Shown: in pieces, positions 33,754-40,726 of the stretch
Layout of the letters: each line of letters starts with the position of its first letter
Numbering within the stretch: the stretch's first letter is position 1
Assembly: GCA_045113475.1 (NCBI GenBank)
Contig: JBGUIY010000111.1
Coordinates: 1 to 48,383, forward strand
Direction of reading: 5' to 3'
From: UBA4246 sp045113475
GTDB taxonomy: Bacteria > Bacillota > Clostridia > Christensenellales > Aristaeellaceae
DNA length: 48,383 nt
The notes under the pieces: model-generated
What the model saw: the letters and a program-made list of their open reading frames with translations, nothing else
Database searches by the model: none
What the model was told of the DNA's origin: nothing
Made by a program: the position numbers and the translations under genes

Positions 33754-33930
33754 TCAGTCGTCAGGTTCTTCATGTTCATATGGTGCTCCGGACGTTCTGC
33801 GGGTATAGCCCCTTTCCGACCAGCATTCATTCTGCACGCTGCCATCCGGATATGTCGGTTCAATGTCGCAGGGCCTGTCGTAATCATCCGTGCGGTCAGC
33901 CCATTCCCGCTCTTTCCTGGGATCCATCAT
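33754..33930 (-). CDS. Small acidic protein of 58 residues, unknown function
   Basis: The ATG at 33930 (or the adjacent one at 33927) follows GAGG. The product is very hydrophilic and rich in Asp, Glu, Arg, Pro and Tyr, with two cysteines (RPCDIEP and NECWSERG). No membrane helix, signal peptide or known family is evident. What makes it credible is the exact-consensus promoter 31 bases upstream and the absence of any other gene that promoter could serve closely. It precedes the HTH-HD gene on the same strand by 123 bp. Confidence 0.65.
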   Translation of the reverse strand: MMDPRKEREWADRTDDYDRPCDIEPTYPDGSVQNECWSERGYTRRTSGAPYEHEEPDD

Positions 33931-33960
33931 ATCACCTCGCATGCAGATAATAACAGCAGT

Positions 33961-33990
33961 ATTATATCTTTCCGCCCCGGCAAATGTCAA
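33961..33990 (-). promoter_or_regulatory. Exact-consensus promoter of the 58-residue gene
   Basis: Minus strand TTGACA (33985-33990), 18-base spacer, TATAAT (33961-33966). Predicted start near 33954, 24 bases before the ATG. Confidence 0.88.
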
Positions 33991-34097
33991 ATGCTCCCCC
34001 TGAGATCAGACAGGCCGGTTTGCAGGATTCCGCGATTCGGCGTTGAATGTTACAGCAAAGCGCCGGCCGTCCGTGCCGGCGGCGTCAAGGAGGTTCT

Positions 34098-34838
34098 ATG
34101 AAAGTACACTTCATACAGCAGGAAGACTGGGTCGCGCCGGGCGAATACCTTGCCTGGGCGGAACGGCATGGATATCACGTCACTTACACGCGCTGCTGGC
34201 TGTACGAAAGCATCCCAGCCACGGCGGAGGCAGACCTGCTGGTGATTCTGGGCGGGCACCAGTCCCCGGACACCACCAGGGAAGAATGCGATTATTTCGA
34301 CTCCGCCGCCCAGCAGCGCCTGATCCGCGAATACATCCGCATGGGGAAACCCGTCGTGGGCGCATGCCTGGGCGCGCAGCTCATCGGCGACGCCGTCGGC
34401 GCGCCTTACGGACACAGCCCCGAATCCGAAGTCGGTCCGGTCCAGGCAAGGCTGACAGAAGCCGGAAGGAACGATCCCTTCCTGCGGCATTTTCCCGACG
34501 TCTTCGACGCCGGCGAATGGCACAACGACATGCCCGGTCTCAATGACAGCGCCGTCATCCTGGCGGAAAGCGACGGCTGCCCGCGCCAGATCGTCCGGTA
34601 CGGGAAATACGTGTACGGTTTCCAGACGCATCTCGAATTTACCCATGAGATCATTGCCGAAGGGATCAGGCGGCACGGGGGCAGGCTGGAAGAACAGGGC
34701 AGATTCGTCCAGTCCGTGAGCGAGCTGCTGAGTTATGACTACACGGAAATGAACCGTCTGCTTTCCGGCTTTCTCGACGCTCTGACCGCAGATTATTCCC
34801 GTCAAAGCCTGAGGGACGAAAGCGAGGGACGAGCATGA
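34098..34838 (+). CDS. Class I glutamine amidotransferase-like protein
   Basis: 246-residue cytoplasmic protein of the GATase1 fold. The catalytic Cys90 is in GACLGAQLIGDAVG, the nucleophile-elbow motif, with His178 and Glu180 in FQTHLEF completing the triad. Free-standing members of this group hydrolyse gamma-glutamyl compounds or act on unknown amides. No synthetase partner is adjacent. ATG 34098 has AAGGAGG four bases upstream and is preferred to the earlier in-frame ATG at 34047. It is coupled by an ATGA overlap to the alpha/beta hydrolase gene. Confidence 0.9.
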   Translation: MKVHFIQQEDWVAPGEYLAWAERHGYHVTYTRCWLYESIPATAEADLLVILGGHQSPDTTREECDYFDSAAQQRLIREYIRMGKPVVGACLGAQLIGDAVGAPYGHSPESEVGPVQARLTEAGRNDPFLRHFPDVFDAGEWHNDMPGLNDSAVILAESDGCPRQIVRYGKYVYGFQTHLEFTHEIIAEGIRRHGGRLEEQGRFVQSVSELLSYDYTEMNRLLSGFLDALTADYSRQSLRDESEGRA

Positions 34839-35488
34839 CCGCTCACGTCAACGGCATCGACCTTTATTATGAAATGACAGGCAGCGGGCGGCCGCTGATG
34901 ATGGTGCACGGCAACGGAGAGGACCATACCATCTTCGACGAGGCCGTCGGACTGCTGAAGGACCGGTTTGCCTGCTTCTGCGTGGACAGCCGGGGCCATG
35001 GGCAGAGCACACAGGTCAGCGAACTGCATTACGACGACATGGCCGCGGACGTCATTGCCCTGATCGAGGCGCTCGACCTGCATGAGGTGGCTTTTTACGG
35101 ATTCAGCGACGGCGGCATCATCGGACTGCTGGCCGCGGCCAGGTGCGACCGGATCACCAGCCTCATCGTCAGCGGGGCGAACCTGACGCCCCGGGGCGTC
35201 AAGCCGTGGCTCCGGCTCATGCTCCGCTGCATGTATCTGTTCAGGCGGGATCCCAAGATCCGCCTGATGCTGCGCGAGCCGGATATCCCGGACAGCCTGC
35301 TGAAGAGCATCACCGCCCGGACCCTGGTGCTGGCCGGCAGCAAGGACCTGGTCGTCGAAAAGGAGACCCGCCGCATTGCCGCCGTGATCCCCGGAGCGAA
35401 GCTGAGTATCCTTCCCGGCGAAGGCCACGGCACCTACATCGTCCACAGCGAGAGAATCGGGAAGCTCATCAGCGATTTTCTGTGCTGA
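34835..35488 (+). CDS. Alpha/beta-fold hydrolase
   Basis: 217-residue cytoplasmic serine hydrolase. The oxyanion-hole segment MMVHGNGED is near residues 22-30. The nucleophile Ser91 is in GFSDGG, the acid Asp171 in GSKDLV and the base His198 in GEGHGTY. Its cap region (about 118-160) is short and basic. The substrate is unknown. It is translationally coupled to the amidotransferase-like gene, suggesting action on the same compound. A large bidirectional terminator follows. Confidence 0.9.
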   Translation: MTAHVNGIDLYYEMTGSGRPLMMVHGNGEDHTIFDEAVGLLKDRFACFCVDSRGHGQSTQVSELHYDDMAADVIALIEALDLHEVAFYGFSDGGIIGLLAAARCDRITSLIVSGANLTPRGVKPWLRLMLRCMYLFRRDPKIRLMLREPDIPDSLLKSITARTLVLAGSKDLVVEKETRRIAAVIPGAKLSILPGEGHGTYIVHSERIGKLISDFLC

Positions 35489-35503
35489 ATGAGTATATAA
35501 AAG

Positions 35504-35558
35504 CCGGACAGGCCCGAAACCGTTCTTCGCGGAACGGCGGCGGAGCCTGTCCGGTTTT
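35504..35558. terminator. Large bidirectional terminator
   Basis: CCGGACAGGC (35504-35513) pairs with GCCTGTCCGG (35545-35554), enclosing an inner CCGTTC/GAACGG hairpin. Plus-strand tail TTTTGTGTTT; minus-strand tail CTTTTAT. It separates the convergent hydrolase and nagA genes. Confidence 0.9.
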
Positions 35559-35571
35559 GTGTTTCCGTTTT

Positions 35572-36696
35572 TTATCTGATGCGTTTGCCCTTCTGGAAGA
35601 TCGCGCGGATGTTGAGTTCACGGTCCGCCAGGATCACGTTGGCATAGGCTCCGGGCACGAGTCGGCCGTAATCCCCCAGCACGCCAATGGCCCGGGCGGG
35701 GTTTTCGCTGGCGGCGCAGACCGCGTCCTCCAGCGGGATGCCCATCCGCAGCACCGCTTCCTTCATGCAGTCGTACAGGCAGGTGACGCTGCCGGCAATG
35801 GTATCCGGATGCTCCGTCAGCACGGCGCGCTTCCCGCGCACAGTCACCGCCAGACCGCCCAGGCCGTACTCCCCCTCCGGCAGGCCGCAGGCGCACAGGC
35901 TGTCCGAGATCAGGATGATATGCTCCCTGCCGTAGAGCCTGAACAGCAGCCGCACCATGGCCGGATGAACGTGCACACCGTCGGCGATCAGCTCCGCGTC
36001 CGCACCGCACTCCGCGCCGGCGGGGATGGGGCCGGGCTGGCGGTGGGCCATCTGGGGCATCGCGTTGTAGGTATGGGTCAGCTGGCGGGCACCGGCCTCG
36101 AATGCCCGGAGCGCGGTATCGTAATCCATATCCGAATGCGCCAGGGACACGCGTACGCTGCCCTTTACGGCGCGAATGAAATCCATGTTTCCGGGTATGT
36201 CCGGAGCGACAGCCACCAGCTTGATCATGCCGTTGGCAGCCTTCTGCAGGCGCGTGAACATATCCAGATCTGCGGGGATCACGTAAGCGGGATTCTGCGC
36301 GCCGGCTTTTTTCAGGTTCAGGTAAGGCCCCTCCATGTTGACGCCGACGACGTCGGCCCCTTCCCCGTTCCGGTAGGAAGCCACCATCTTCATCACGTCG
36401 GTCAGGAGATCCTCGGGAGAGGTCACGGTCGCCGGGCAGATCGCCAGCACACCGTGCTGCGCCTCGAACTTCGCTATCTTCCGGAGGCCTTCCGCGTCCG
36501 CGTCGCAGAGGTCGCAGCCCACCGCGCCGTGAAAATGCAGGTCCAGCAGGCCGGGCAGCGCATACAGGCCCTCCGCGTCGAACGTCTCTTCGCCGTCAAT
36601 AGCCGCACGGTCGGCGATCCGTTCCCCTTCCATGCACAGATCCGCCTGCCGGAACTGATGGCCGATACCGTATACGTAAGCGTTTTTGATGATCAT
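35572..36696 (-). CDS. nagA: N-acetylglucosamine-6-phosphate deacetylase
   Basis: Cytoplasmic metal-dependent amidohydrolase of 374 residues converting GlcNAc-6-P to glucosamine-6-P in amino-sugar and cell-wall recycling. HxH is His54-Phe55-His56 in LDLHFHGAVG; Glu122 is in NMEGPYL. Later ligands are seen in LAHSD and THTYNAM, and the catalytic aspartate in LISDSL. ATG 36696 is chosen because GGAGG lies nine bases upstream and the protein then starts MIIKNAYVYG. It is the last gene of the motor/VanX operon; no nagB is in the window. Confidence 0.94.
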   Translation of the reverse strand: MIIKNAYVYGIGHQFRQADLCMEGERIADRAAIDGEETFDAEGLYALPGLLDLHFHGAVGCDLCDADAEGLRKIAKFEAQHGVLAICPATVTSPEDLLTDVMKMVASYRNGEGADVVGVNMEGPYLNLKKAGAQNPAYVIPADLDMFTRLQKAANGMIKLVAVAPDIPGNMDFIRAVKGSVRVSLAHSDMDYDTALRAFEAGARQLTHTYNAMPQMAHRQPGPIPAGAECGADAELIADGVHVHPAMVRLLFRLYGREHIILISDSLCACGLPEGEYGLGGLAVTVRGKRAVLTEHPDTIAGSVTCLYDCMKEAVLRMGIPLEDAVCAASENPARAIGVLGDYGRLVPGAYANVILADRELNIRAIFQKGKRIR

Positions 36697-36751
36697 AGAC
36701 TTCATCCTCCGTCGCATGTCCGGCCGCTTCGTACCACTGCCGGGCGCAGTT

Positions 36752-37378
36752 TCATTCGATCTCGAAATCGAAGTATTTATCCGGATAAGGCTCGTTCTTT
36801 AGCGTATAGTGCCACCATTCGGCGCTGTACGGTTCAAAGCCTGCTCCCAGCATCAGGCGGCAGAGATAAGCGCGGTTCTGCGAAGCGGTTTCCGTGATCC
36901 CTTCCGCGCCGTGCGCCGCCAGGGGGCCGAAACGGTCAAAGCCGGTGCCCATTTCGAGCATTTCGCCGTTTTCCAAGGAGACCAGAGTCAGGTCGACCGT
37001 ACTTCCCCGGGAATGGCCGGACCGGGTGGCGATGAAGCCGCCGGAGATCAGCGCCTGCTTATCCTCAAATTCCGGATAATAAGCCGCCTGCGTCCGGGTA
37101 TCCGCCGCGTCCTGTGCCCAGCGCATGAAATGGCGCACGGCCCGGGCGGGACGGTAGGCGTCGAAGATCGCCAGGCGGTAGCCGTCCACGTGCGCGGCCA
37201 GGGAGACGATTTCCAGCGCCTGCACCGCCCTGCGGGTCAGCACCGCCCTCGGCGCCCGGTATCCGTCGATCGGCGCGCCGACAAAATTGTTTCCGGTGGC
37301 GTATGCCATGACCTCCAGCACGTCCGGAATCAGGTCGCGCACATACATAAAGCCTTCCGGCAAAACCGTATTCTGCAT
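36752..37378 (-). CDS. VanX-type D-alanyl-D-alanine dipeptidase
   Basis: Zinc dipeptidase of the M15D/VanX/DdpX group, 208 residues, with no signal peptide, so cytoplasmic. Zinc ligands His122 and Asp129 are in SGHSRGSTVDL, with Glu187 and His190 in AEWWH. Arg76 in DAYRP matches the VanX active-site arginine. Without VanA/VanH-type partners nearby, a role in recycling or trimming wall dipeptides is more likely than glycopeptide resistance (inference). ATG 37378 has GGAG six bases upstream; the preceding gene stops ten bases earlier. Confidence 0.93.
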   Translation of the reverse strand: MQNTVLPEGFMYVRDLIPDVLEVMAYATGNNFVGAPIDGYRAPRAVLTRRAVQALEIVSLAAHVDGYRLAIFDAYRPARAVRHFMRWAQDAADTRTQAAYYPEFEDKQALISGGFIATRSGHSRGSTVDLTLVSLENGEMLEMGTGFDRFGPLAAHGAEGITETASQNRAYLCRLMLGAGFEPYSAEWWHYTLKNEPYPDKYFDFEIE

Positions 37379-37388
37379 CACTGTCTCC

Positions 37389-37862
37389 TTACGAAAGCGT
37401 ATACCGCATCGTGTACAGCCGGCCCCAAAGATAATAGGTGATCACCAGGTCGCGCCGCAGCGGGGGTTTCGCGCCGGTGAACAGCGTCAGGGTCACGATC
37501 TCCTCTTTGCCGGGCGCCAGCGTGACCGCCTCAGGCGTCTGGTAGGCGGCGACGTCCCCCGCCTCGGTCACCAGCTGCATTTCAAGCTGTTCCGCCGGCA
37601 GCAGGCCGCCGTTGCGCAGGCGCAGCGTATAGGTGACGAACTGGGCGTTCTCCGTTTCCGGATCGCCGTCGTATAAAAAGCCCACGAACTGGCGGTCTTT
37701 GATGGCGGAAACCAGGGCGTCCCGCTCGGCGGGACGCGAGGAGGCGTCGACGGCGTTCAGGCCTTTTCCGGTCACGATCAGCTCCTGGTGGAACGTCTGC
37801 CACAGGATGACCAGCAGGCCCAGCGCAGCCAGCGCAGTCAGCACCCAAGCGGTCTTTCTCAT
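37389..37862 (-). CDS. Membrane-anchored beta-rich protein of the motor operon, unknown
   Basis: 157 residues: one N-terminal membrane helix (about 5-22), then an exported domain. Alternating strands such as VTYTLRLRNGG, VTLAPGKEEIVTLTLF and LVITYYLWGRLYTMRY suggest a CARDB-like beta sandwich. No cysteines or catalytic motifs are seen. Its ATG overlaps the stop of the OmpA-domain gene by four bases, so it is tightly coupled to the motor pair and is a likely third component of that machine (inference). Confidence 0.78.
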   Translation of the reverse strand: MRKTAWVLTALAALGLLVILWQTFHQELIVTGKGLNAVDASSRPAERDALVSAIKDRQFVGFLYDGDPETENAQFVTYTLRLRNGGLLPAEQLEMQLVTEAGDVAAYQTPEAVTLAPGKEEIVTLTLFTGAKPPLRRDLVITYYLWGRLYTMRYTLS

Positions 37863-38845
37863 GGCTGGGACATGTTCCCGGAACGCAGGATGTCGTTCAT
37901 CTGCTGCAGCATCTGCGTGTCGATCAGGCGGAACTTGAATTCCACGCGGCGGGAGGCTTCCTTGTTCTCAGAGCCGTCCGCGTTGTATACCAGGTCGGAT
38001 TCGCTGCGGCCCGTGGCCGTCAGGATGTCCTGGAGCTTGTTTTTCATGGATCCGGAGAGTCCGTCCATCTCCAGGCAGTACTGGGCGACGGACAGCGCGC
38101 GCTCCTGGGAGAGCTTCAGGTTGCTGGTATAGGTGCCGTCCGAGTCCGTATGGCCCTCGATGATGATCTCGGCCACATAGTCCTTGTACTCCGGCTGCAT
38201 CAGCACGCCCAGGTACACGGGCAGGAAGCGGTTCAGCAGCTCGATACCGGACTGCTTGATATTGAATTTGCTGGTATCGAAGAACACGTAGCTCTTCAGC
38301 TTGATATCGCCGGTCTTCTGGTCGATGGCGGCGTCGATGTTGTTATAGCTCAGAGCGCTGGAAAGGTCGCTGATGATCTTTGGACGGATGCCCACCAGGG
38401 TCTCGATCTGCTGCTGCGTCGCGATCAGGTCGGCCTGCATGGCTTCAAGCTCTTTTTCCTTGGCCAGCAGGATGATCTGGGAGTTGGCCAGCTGTTCCTG
38501 GGCTAATGCCAGCTCCTCCTCGCTTTTTTTGAGCTCCTCTTCCTGGCTGATCAGGATGATCCGCTGCGACTGCAGCTCCTCCTCCTGGCTTTGGAGCTGG
38601 ATGCGGAAAGCCTCGTTGTTCCGGCGCTCCGTCTCCGCCTCCTGCTGCGCCAGGGCGAGGGCGACCTGCTGCGCTTCGATCTCGCGCGACTTTTCGTCGA
38701 GGATCTTGTAATACTGATAGACGCTGTACACCACCGCCAGCACAAACACCAGCAGCATGGAGGCCATCATATCCGAATAGGAGATCCAGTGCGCCCCGGC
38801 ATCCGTTCCGCGCGGACGCCTCGCGCTGTAGCTGCGGCCTGCCAT
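37859..38845 (-). CDS. ZorB/MotB-like protein: TM helix, coiled coil, OmpA domain
   Basis: 328 residues. The N-terminal ISYSDMMASMLLVFVLAVV helix carries Asp25 where MotB, ExbD-like and ZorB proteins have the proton/ion-binding aspartate. A ~110-residue coiled coil (about 48-165, QSQEEELQSQ, KKSEEELALAQEQ) follows. The C-terminal OmpA peptidoglycan-binding domain has IIIEGHTDSDGTYTSNLKLSQERA near residues 226-250. It would form the ion-driven rotor or stator core with the upstream MotA-like protein and clamp peptidoglycan. Its ATG shares one base with the upstream stop (TGATG). Confidence 0.9.
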   Translation of the reverse strand: MAGRSYSARRPRGTDAGAHWISYSDMMASMLLVFVLAVVYSVYQYYKILDEKSREIEAQQVALALAQQEAETERRNNEAFRIQLQSQEEELQSQRIILISQEEELKKSEEELALAQEQLANSQIILLAKEKELEAMQADLIATQQQIETLVGIRPKIISDLSSALSYNNIDAAIDQKTGDIKLKSYVFFDTSKFNIKQSGIELLNRFLPVYLGVLMQPEYKDYVAEIIIEGHTDSDGTYTSNLKLSQERALSVAQYCLEMDGLSGSMKNKLQDILTATGRSESDLVYNADGSENKEASRRVEFKFRLIDTQMLQQMNDILRSGNMSQP

Positions 38846-40383
38846 CAGGCGGCTCCGTGATCGTCAGTCGTCAGCACGGCTTCGATGTTCGAGGCCGTCT
38901 GGCTGATATCGCTCAGATCCGCGATCACCCGCGCGTCGGCGGCGGAAGCGCCCTGCGCGTTCAGCATTTCGCTGCGTTCGGATAGTGCCTGGGTCAGCTT
39001 GTTCATATTCTCGTTGAGATCAGTCAGCGCCTGGCTGAAGCTGACCGTAACGTTCTCCACCAGCTTCGCGTAGCTGGTCTGCAGCAGCTTGCCGGAAGAC
39101 TCCAGCTGCCTGGCCACCGTCTCGGTGTCGCGCTCCTGCTCGTCGGCGCGGTCTACGATGGTCTGCATGGTCTGCTTGCTGCGCAGCTGGTAATCCTGCA
39201 GGGCCGCCTGCAGGTCCTCCTGCTGGGCCTGGATCTGCGCCAGGTTCTCGCTCTGTATCCGGGCGGCGTGGCCCATCTGGCCGATGATCTCCGTGGCGGT
39301 GCGGGTAAAGGCGTCCTCCTGGGCCAGGCCGTCGCTGAGCTTGTTCACGTACTGCTCGAAGCGGCCCACGATCTCCAGGGTCACCTTCTGCACCTGCTGG
39401 AACTCGTGGATGATGCCGTCCGCCGTGGCCATGGAACGGTCCACGGCGTCGTAGCTGGCCTTCTGGGAGCGGTTGATCTCCGTCAGGGTCTGGCCCAGCT
39501 GCTGGAACTGTCCGCCCAGCTGCAGATTCATATTCTCCAGGAAGCGGCGGGTGATCATGTTCAGGCTTTCGAGCTGCGTCTGCGTCTGGCCGGCGATAAA
39601 GGCGTTCATCTGCTGGGCGATGGGCGTAAAGCTGCGCTCCACCGCGCCGGAAAGCCGGTCGGCCATCGCGTTGGACATGTCGTTGACCACGTGGCGCAGG
39701 TACAGGGACTGGTCCTCACGCTGGCAGATGGCGCGGGTCTCCGCGGTCAGGGGCGTCTGCATCACCACGTCGGAGAAGGTATCCTGAAAATCCACCAGCG
39801 CGTTCTGCGCGTTCCCCATGGTAAAGCGGTTGATCAGCTGGAAAAGCAGGGAGCAGCTGACGCCGGCGATGGAGGTGGAAAAGGCGAAAGCCATGCCGCC
39901 GATCATGGTGGGGATGGAGGACATCGTCTTGGCCGCGTCCGTCACGTCCAGGCCGCCCAGGCCGCGCATGAGGCCCAGGAAGGTGCCCAGGATGCCCAGG
40001 GAGGTCAGCAGGCCGGGGACCATTTCGCTCAGCGGGATGTTGCCGATCTCATAGATCGCCGTATCGTCGTTGATGTATTCTCTCACGTCGCAGGTCATGC
40101 CGCGGGCATCCAGCTGCTGGGCGTTCTGCAGGAACCGCCGCCAGGCGTTGGCCATGCCGCGGCCCATGAAAAGCTCGTTCTCCCAGATCGGCGAGCCGTT
40201 GTCCCGCGCCGGGTTGCGGCTGAGCACGCGCACGGCGCGCTTCAGGCAGTGGGTAGACTGCCGCAGGGGCATGATGCACTTGAAGATTCCCAACAGAGTT
40301 ACCAGACCGATCGCTGTATAGACAACGGCATCTACAATGTTGCCCGACAGGCCTTGTAAAATGCGCTGGATCGTTTCCATCAT
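38845..40383 (-). CDS. ZorA/MotA-like motor protein with long coiled-coil tail
   Basis: 512 residues. Three membrane helices are visible: about 12-35, 120-140 (PGLLTSLGILGTFLGLMRGL) and 160-185 (MIGGMAFAFSTSIAGVSCSLLF). This is the MotA/TolQ/ExbB/ZorA pattern; the GLLTSLGILGTFLGL motif is especially ZorA-like. The last ~290 residues are Gln/Glu/Ala-rich heptad coiled coil that would project into the cytoplasm. No chemotaxis or flagellar genes are nearby. ATG 40383 has AAGGA eight bases upstream. First gene of the operon. Complete Zorya defence would also need ZorC/D or ZorE, none of which is seen here. Confidence 0.88.
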   Translation of the reverse strand: MMETIQRILQGLSGNIVDAVVYTAIGLVTLLGIFKCIMPLRQSTHCLKRAVRVLSRNPARDNGSPIWENELFMGRGMANAWRRFLQNAQQLDARGMTCDVREYINDDTAIYEIGNIPLSEMVPGLLTSLGILGTFLGLMRGLGGLDVTDAAKTMSSIPTMIGGMAFAFSTSIAGVSCSLLFQLINRFTMGNAQNALVDFQDTFSDVVMQTPLTAETRAICQREDQSLYLRHVVNDMSNAMADRLSGAVERSFTPIAQQMNAFIAGQTQTQLESLNMITRRFLENMNLQLGGQFQQLGQTLTEINRSQKASYDAVDRSMATADGIIHEFQQVQKVTLEIVGRFEQYVNKLSDGLAQEDAFTRTATEIIGQMGHAARIQSENLAQIQAQQEDLQAALQDYQLRSKQTMQTIVDRADEQERDTETVARQLESSGKLLQTSYAKLVENVTVSFSQALTDLNENMNKLTQALSERSEMLNAQGASAADARVIADLSDISQTASNIEAVLTTDDHGAA

Positions 40384-40420
40384 GACTACCGTCCTTTCTG
40401 ACACGGATGTGGTCGATCCT

Positions 40421-40449
40421 ATTGTACCCTTTTCTTAGCAAAATTGCAA
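40421..40449 (-). promoter_or_regulatory. Promoter of the motor/VanX/NagA operon
   Basis: Minus strand TTGCAA (40444-40449), 17 bases, TACAAT (40421-40426), about 38 bases before the first ATG. Confidence 0.75.
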
Positions 40450-40541
40450 TAAAATTGTTACATTTTTCAATAATCTGTAATATTTATGGCGTGAAAACAG
40501 GCTTTTTGCCTCGATTTTTACAGTTGTTAAGGGTTTTTTCA

Positions 40542-40571
40542 TTGTATAATCGGCTCCGGGTATGTTATAAT
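40542..40571 (+). promoter_or_regulatory. Probable promoter of the 952-residue wall protein operon
   Basis: Plus strand TTGTAT (40542-40547), 18 bases, TATAAT (40566-40571) with an extended TG at 40563-40564. A second TATAAT at 40545-40550 overlaps the -35. A leader of about 150 bases follows before the start codon. Confidence 0.65.
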
Positions 40572-40673
40572 GCGACCGTAACCCCGCGACATGCGCCGGC
40601 ACAGCCGGTGCGGCATGAACGGGACAAAGCGCGATCACGGCAATCGATTCATACGCGGCCATAACGACAGACG

Positions 40674-40719
40674 CTGATCCGGAGAGCCTGGTCAGGCCCC
40701 CGATCAGTCCAAAGGAGGG
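40674..40719 (+). promoter_or_regulatory. Leader hairpin next to the Shine-Dalgarno of the wall protein
   Basis: CTGATC (40674-40679) pairs with GATCAG (40702-40707), enclosing GCCTG/CAGGC. Four bases later comes AAAGGAGGG (40711-40719), seven bases before the TTG start. It is the 3' part of an unexplained ~150-base leader and could control translation. Confidence 0.5.
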
Positions 40720-40726
40720 AAACCGC

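Noticed and set aside
36752..37378. Glycopeptide-resistance cluster because of the VanX-type dipeptidase
   Set aside because: No VanH, VanA/B ligase, VanS or VanR is seen. Free-standing VanX/DdpX homologues serve in dipeptide recycling.
35572..40449. A complete Zorya anti-phage defence system
   Set aside because: Only the ZorA/ZorB-like motor pair is present; no ZorC, ZorD helicase or ZorE nuclease is encoded nearby, and the partners are cell-wall enzymes.
40572..40726. A c-di-GMP-I (GEMM) or c-di-AMP (ydaO) riboswitch in the wall-protein leader
   Set aside because: GGGACAAAGC resembles part of GEMM, but the rest of the conserved core could not be aligned by eye. Left as an unassigned leader.
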